A stretch of DNA of 64,000 nucleotides. Origin: Bugulina stolonifera. Lineage: Eukaryota > Bryozoa > Gymnolaemata > Cheilostomatida > Bugulidae. Position numbers and translations under genes: made by a program. The notes under the pieces were generated by a model, which worked only from the letters and a program-made list of their open reading frames with translations, ran no database searches and was not told the DNA's origin. Below, piece by piece: positions 63,447 to 64,000 of the stretch. Every line of letters begins with the position of its first letter. Position 1 is the first letter of the stretch. The DNA lies in assembly GCA_935421135.1 (NCBI GenBank), contig OW285193.1, positions 5,636,496 through 5,700,495 of the forward strand, read 5' to 3'.

Positions 63447-64000
63447 CTGAATATACAATGTAAGTATTCAACCATGAAGCATTCATTACGTAAAACAAAA
63501 TGGTGGATTAGCACTGGTATTGGAGTCAAACTCATAGTGCAGAGTTTATCAAACAAATCACAGCTGAACGGCTGCACCCTGTAAGAAAATCATATGCCCA
63601 GCAGTTTTCATCACTTCAGATCAGAATGCTTTATAGCATCGGCTGTTGCAATTCGTCACATCACCTAAATTGCATTGGCAAATCATATGATGGCTCTCCA
63701 GCATCTTTATTACTGCATACACCAATGCTATAGGACTAAGTAGTGTACAATCATATCACTGTCACACTATTGGGGCACATGAGCCTTTCTATCAAAGGGA
63801 CAAAACTATACGCAAGACTATTAAATCATTTAAATGTCTCAAAGTAATTTTTGGTTATGGAGTCATCTTTCTTTTTCTAATCCAGGAACAACGCTATCAT
63901 TTGTCTGGCACACAGCTTGAAATATTTACGCCGTCGCCTGTTATTACAAAAAATTTCCATCGCACATATTAATTCAGTCAAACAACAAAACATTGCAATA
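63447..64000. other. Intron or unresolved upstream exons of SCAP
   Basis: An acceptor-like TTTTCTTACAG near 63580 (minus) precedes an open frame (63395-63577) that continues into the resolved exon region, but I found no donor of the right phase. No other feature. Confidence 0.35.

Noticed and set aside
1..64000. CRISPR array, operon or prokaryotic system
   Set aside because: Tandem repeats here have no unique spacers of constant length, and all genes carry spliceosomal introns.

Overview
The window is eukaryotic and most likely from an early-branching animal. Every recognisable gene is split by short GT-AG introns, and the proteins are animal types: a calcium-binding anoctamin, the WD40 end of SCAP, a secreted NHL-repeat protein and nine-finger C2H2 proteins. 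The DNA is rich in minisatellites, solo LTRs and terminal-inverted-repeat elements, and is dotted with the palindrome TGTACATGTACA. I lean towards a demosponge; that is an inference from gene content and texture, not a database result.

Layout, left to right. Positions 1-1923 (minus) hold the 5' end of a secreted NHL-repeat gene cut by the window edge. Positions 2598-3732 are a 1.1 kb TGTACG array. Positions 5586-7399 are a Tc1/mariner-like element with a solo LTR inside it. Three tandem paralogues on the minus strand (8905-9788, 14543-16490, 25180-27535) encode proteins with the same nine zinc fingers; two start with a tiny first exon of 10 or 19 coding bases. Between them lie LTR family 2 copies. 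One copy is interrupted by a hAT element with an 8-bp target duplication. Another is split by a 5.2 kb segment flanked by a 106-bp direct repeat.

Positions 29474-34846 (plus) hold a three-exon gene fusing a GlnD-like nucleotidyltransferase domain to kinesin-light-chain-type TPRs. A single in-frame TAA separates the two halves. Positions 38284-43390 hold a complete seven-exon short-chain dehydrogenase (252 aa). Positions 44407-60451 hold a complete 21-exon anoctamin (900 aa in the base model) with all the calcium-ligand motifs. Its introns carry a Harbinger-like MITE, both LTR families, a hAT MITE, a G-rich repeat and arrays that begin at exon borders, including a triplicated 5' splice site. 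Positions 61563-63446 (minus) hold the last three resolved exons of SCAP, tail to tail with the anoctamin.

The genes do not form a pathway or operon. The membrane and lipid genes (anoctamin, SCAP, SDR) are neighbours, but I see no evidence of joint regulation. Exon coordinates were read by eye from splice signals, codon phase and protein similarity, and have not been tested against transcripts.
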